From: Pollutibacter soli
Lineage (GTDB): Bacteria; Bacteroidota; Bacteroidia; Chitinophagales; Chitinophagaceae
Length of the DNA stretch: 64,000 nt
NCBI GenBank assembly: GCA_029269725.1
Contig: JARJHS010000007.1
Span: 248,001-312,000, forward strand
Reading direction: 5' to 3'
Position 1 is the stretch's first letter. Each line of letters begins with the position of its first letter. Position numbers and translations under genes: made by a program. Of this stretch, positions 63,303 through 64,000 are shown piece after piece. The notes beneath the pieces were generated by a model. It was not told where the DNA came from. It saw nothing but the letters and a program-made list of their open reading frames with translations, and did not search any database.

Positions 63303-64000
63303 CTACCATTTTAACAAGGCGCTGGCCCATGTAAAACCACTTCCAAATGCAGCAAGACAAACAAGATCGCCTTTGTCTATTTTGCCTGCTTCCCATGCTT
63401 CACATAAAGCAATGGGTACAGATGCCGCAGTTGTATTTCCATATCGCTGAATATTATTATAAACCTGGTCGTCCCTGAGTTTCAACTCGTGTTGTACAAA
63501 CTGGGAGATACGAAGGTTTGCCTGGTGAGGGATCAGTACTTTTATGTCAGAAGGAGAATAGCCGTTTTTATCCAACGCTTCCCTGACTACCTCCGGAAAT
63601 TTAACTGCAGCCTTTTTGAAAACTGCAGGACCGTCCATGAATGGATATAACTGTGCCTTATCCACCATCTCTCGACTCATAAACATTTCTCCGATCTCGG
63701 CTTCTTCAAAATCAGCAAGCTTTCTATCAATCCAGTGATTGGCATGGGTGCCTGGATTATACATGGCAAGAATTTCAGCGCTTTCGCCGTCGCTATGGAG
63801 ATGCGTACTGAGAATGCCACGCTCTTTATCATCTGAAGCCTGCAAGACCACAGCACCGGCGCCATCACCAAAAATCACACTCACATTTCTTCCGCGCGTA
63901 CTAAAATCCAGACCAAAAGAATGTTTTTCACTTCCAATGACTAGAATGTTTTTGTACATGCCGGTCTTGATAAACTGATCGGCAACACTCAATGCATAAA
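63303..64000 (-). CDS. fabH: beta-ketoacyl-ACP synthase III, C-terminal part
   Basis: The frame runs to the window edge (YALSVADQF continues upstream), so the N-terminal third with the catalytic cysteine is missing. The remaining 232 residues carry the catalytic His in LIPHQANLRIS and Asn in QRYGNTTAAS, and the GDGAGAVVL core. It condenses acetyl-CoA with malonyl-ACP to start fatty-acid synthesis. The stop codon is followed on its own strand by an ACGT array. Confidence 0.93.
   Translation of the reverse strand, partial: YALSVADQFIKTGMYKNILVIGSEKHSFGLDFSTRGRNVSVIFGDGAGAVVLQASDDKERGILSTHLHSDGESAEILAMYNPGTHANHWIDRKLADFEEAEIGEMFMSREMVDKAQLYPFMDGPAVFKKAAVKFPEVVREALDKNGYSPSDIKVLIPHQANLRISQFVQHELKLRDDQVYNNIQRYGNTTAASVPIALCEAWEAGKIDKGDLVCLAAFGSGFTWASALLKW

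Overview
The window reads as chromosomal DNA of a Bacteroidota (Bacteroidetes) species, most likely a Chitinophagaceae-like member. The grounds are a SusC/SusD outer-membrane pair, a GLPGLI-family protein with its TonB-type barrel, an alternative complex III (ACIII)-aa3 oxidase super-operon, promoter elements of the Bacteroidetes type (TTG, about 20 bases, TAnnTTTG) and an absence of obvious Shine-Dalgarno sequences. No phage, insertion sequence, rRNA gene, ordinary tRNA gene or CRISPR array was seen.

Layout. 1-6.7 kb, minus strand: two secreted or lipoprotein amidohydrolases (one cut by the window edge), an M19 dipeptidase, a beta-lactamase-fold serine hydrolase, a carboxypeptidase-regulatory-domain protein, purN and a small membrane protein. 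6.9-22.7 kb, plus strand: the terminal respiratory chain in one run, actABCDEF, coxB, coxA, ctaB, two subunit-III-like proteins and subunit IV, a strong terminator, then sco1 and a DUF420 protein. Electrons from quinol pass through the multiheme ActA/ActE proteins to the CuA-containing oxidase; CtaB, the Sco protein and CtaA (58.7 kb) supply its cofactors. The operon promoter lies inside a 9-bp inverted repeat.

23.9-35.5 kb, plus strand: the most unusual region. Six paralogous AhpD-like (carboxymuconolactone-decarboxylase fold) proteins of about 165-187 residues alternate with an MFS transporter, a MetE-like zinc methyltransferase homologue, a SusC/SusD pair and two copies of a small unknown envelope protein. 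Nine of these genes (25,964-34,889) are spaced 2-47 bases apart and look like one operon. Five paralogues keep C59-x2-C62-x3-H66 at identical residue positions; the first has lost both cysteines. I read it as an undescribed uptake-and-detoxification or uptake-and-modification system; the substrate is unknown.

35.5-42.3 kb: a 113-bp non-coding tandem repeat ending at an intrinsic terminator; trmB with a DUF5522 protein and a cysteine-less alkyltransferase-like protein; then two small secreted four-cysteine peptides followed by a GLPGLI protein and an outer-membrane barrel. At 42.0-42.2 kb on the minus strand lies a 193-nt structured RNA with tRNA-like ends, a possible reduced tmRNA. 42.3-64 kb is mostly housekeeping: Lrp and MarR regulators, a flippase, an ABC permease, a glycosyltransferase, acyl-CoA dehydrogenase, a cell-wall amidase, two efflux or hypothetical membrane proteins, an RRM protein, an orphan korB, threonylcarbamoyl-AMP synthase, RNase HII, ctaA, a patatin phospholipase, a diacylglycerol-kinase-like protein and a partial fabH. 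Two kinds of short intergenic repeat (purine-rich tails after stop codons, and 7-bp ACGT arrays) recur through the window.
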